NCBI GenBank assembly: GCA_020081605.1
Contig: JAHREC010000013.1
Coordinates: 3,224,001 to 3,288,000, forward strand
Length of the DNA: 64,000 nt
Source of the DNA: Albifimbria verrucaria
Taxonomy: Eukaryota > Ascomycota > Sordariomycetes > Hypocreales > Stachybotryaceae
Reading direction: 5' to 3'
Shown here: positions 62,015-64,000 of the stretch, piece after piece
How the letters are laid out: every line of letters starts with the position of its first letter
How positions within the stretch are numbered: the first letter of the stretch is position 1
Notes under the pieces: model-generated
Databases searched by the model: none
The model's input: the letters and a program-made list of their open reading frames with translations, nothing else
Told to the model about the DNA's origin: nothing
Translations under genes and position numbers: made by a program

Positions 62015-64000
62015 GAGAGGCAAACTGGGAGGCTGCGTCGAGTGTGGTGCATACATGACATTGCATTTCAAATAACACACAAATCACTCTTCAAAAGACG
62101 GCGTGCAACTAAAGCTGGCAGCGGCCTGGCCTAGCCTGTCTCTCGCAAGGGGGCCTTGCCGGGTTGTAAGACAGCATGGCAGTTTGTGCAATGTGACAGG
62201 TCCCTGACAAGCCCTTTTCAGTGTCAAGCGCATCGGAGTTTAACAGACTAACGGGTTCCTCTGTAGAACATGGTATACCAAGGCAGCGCGGTAGGTAAAA
62301 ATAGGGCGGACCACATACAGCCATCCATCCATGTAGTATATTGGATTTATAGCCGGGCATTTTTCCCTTCTGAGAACTTGTGCAATTATATTAGCCAAGT
62401 CCATCGATTTCACAATGGAATTATGTACTCCTCTTACATGGGTGGCCTTGAAACGAAAAATCCGAATAAACATCAGGCCATCCTGAGAGCATGTAAGAGA
62501 AAAGCTTGTCATGCCATCTACTTGCCGCTTGCAACGTCTCTCAACGGGCAGTTGCCGAAGCCTCGCACTGGCCAAGGAAAAGCTCGTGGTGTAGGTCGTA
62601 TGGTGGTGAAGCCATGGGGAGGACGACCTTGTAAGCACATGTCTTGTCTAGAGCCCCGGCATCTCTGGTCTTGCGACCCGCCATGTCGATCAGATTCCCC
62701 GTCTCACATTTATCACATCGGCCAGGCCCGTTGTAGACTCTGAGCTCGCCAGCACATTTCCCGTTGACGGCCCGTTCGAGACCCCCTCCCCCACGAGTTA
62801 TCGCGTGCGTCTGTCAGAACGATCCCGTCTCTCCGTGGTTGCCGCTTACCATGGGATCTCTCTCCACGATAGTCGAGCAGGGAGCGGGACCAAAGCGGCC
62901 CCATTCATGTGTCCCTAACCTCGTATGCCTCCATCTTACCCCTCTCTATCGTGCTACTCCATCAGAAACATAGCTGCATGTAGGCGCGATCTGCGCACCT
63001 GTGAGGGGGTCTCTGATATTGTGCGATGGTTACACACCTTTCTGGTAGTGGTGGAAATCGAGGCGCCTTCGACCACTCTCGACTCAAGCAGAGACCACCC
63101 TTAAGCGTTCTCGATCTGGCCTACCATCCTTGAAGCATGGCCATCGGAAGAGGGGCAGAGACGCCTGTGGGAGGCTGCATGAACCTCAGTTTAGCCTGCG
63201 AATGACCTGATCCCAGCTAGGAGCAAATGTGCCGGCTAGGGCCGACGACGATTTCCTCGGGTCCAAATAGTTGTCTTTGGCGTACCTCCTCTTCCTTGTC
63301 TAAATCTCAACCCCTGCTTCCGACCCCCAGCTGAAGCACGATTATACTGCCAAAGCTCAAGTCTGGGTTGAGCACATGGCGTAGCCTAGTTGACCATACA
63401 CACAGTCAGGGTAGACGTGGAGATAAAGGTGGCGTTGGGTGACCATAAGGGTCAGGCCGCTCCCGTGAAGGTTACTAGACCTGAAACATAACACGATAGA
63501 GCATGCACTCGGCTCGGCATGTTGGAAAAGGAAGGCTGTCGCACCTGTGCCAGTATCCTTGCCCGTCACTGAGAAAACAGATGCACAATTCAAGCAAACA
63601 GTGGGGGGCAATTCACGACCGTCTCTCGTACAAGCCTATCATGCGAGAGGTCATTAGTGCTTTGATCAGGCCCTGTAGGGAAAGATGACCCTATGCCAAT
63701 GTGAGAGACTTGAAGCTGTTGTGGGAGCAAATGAAGATACCAAGACTAGACTTGAATCAACTGGTCCGGCTCCCCGTTGCCATCCCTCAATCTAAGGACT
63801 ATCTCCTCGGGGGCAGCCACAATACCAGGTGGTTGATTTGAGATTAACGAGCAAGATCGTGCCATCTTTGACTCGTCGGCGCACCTTCAAGATCCAGACC
63901 AGGGGCGCCACGTGGGTTCACGATGCATATTGGCGAGTGGTGGGGGCCAACCGGTAAAGGAAAAAGCAAAGAAGGTGCATTGGAACACCTTTCGGTGGCC

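Larger units (their letters stand above)
60107..64000. other. 3.9-kb region downstream of nsdD, no gene seen
   Basis: The first 700 bases are AT-richer and are the probable nsdD 3' region. The rest has low-complexity tracts (61771-62014) and short frames without motifs. No gene is supported to the right edge. Confidence 0.5.

Overview
The window is nuclear DNA of a filamentous ascomycete, most likely a Sordariomycete and possibly Hypocreales (inferred). Most genes are split by short GT-AG introns of roughly 45-160 bases (one GC-AG). The proteins include a group II G-alpha subunit, an NsdD/SUB-1 type GATA factor, a membrane-anchored GH3 beta-glucosidase and a secreted BBE-type flavin oxidase. 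There are no operons, CRISPR arrays, recognisable transposon genes or rRNA.

Layout. 1-4860: a cytochrome P450 cut by the left edge (minus) and a secreted, bicovalently flavinylated FAD oxidoreductase (plus), divergent. 5046-6458: an IFRD-family protein. 9455-12024: an FHA protein with a hydrophobic C-terminus. 15278-16398: the TOR-complex WD40 protein Lst8. 18300-20049: a TMEM234-like membrane protein convergent with an unrecognised four-exon gene. 22031-31478 is the gene-dense core: proteasome alpha-1, a WKF-domain protein, a phytanoyl-CoA-dioxygenase-like protein, a claudin-like four-helix membrane protein, a Nit2-type omega-amidase and spermidine synthase. 37031-38517: G-alpha. 41232-44193: GH3 beta-glucosidase. 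58511-60106: NsdD-type GATA factor. The rest is gene-poor, notably 31.5-37.0 kb and 44.2-58.5 kb. The core genes are mostly housekeeping; the P450/FAD-oxidase pair is the only metabolic-cluster candidate, and the G-alpha, Lst8 and GATA genes are signalling or developmental regulators that happen to be nearby.

The most important sequence-level observation concerns quality. In 13 of 16 genes the conserved reading frame breaks at short homopolymers, most often a run of five C read as four. About 33 missing bases restore every gene to an exact multiple of three, and no gene requires an extra base to be removed. This looks like systematic under-calling of homopolymers in an unpolished long-read assembly, not pseudogenisation. 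All frame statements below take this into account. I did not find a convincing new multi-gene system; the least explained items are the four-exon gene at 19257-20049, the FHA protein, the P450/FAD-oxidase pair and the 14-kb gene-free stretch before nsdD.
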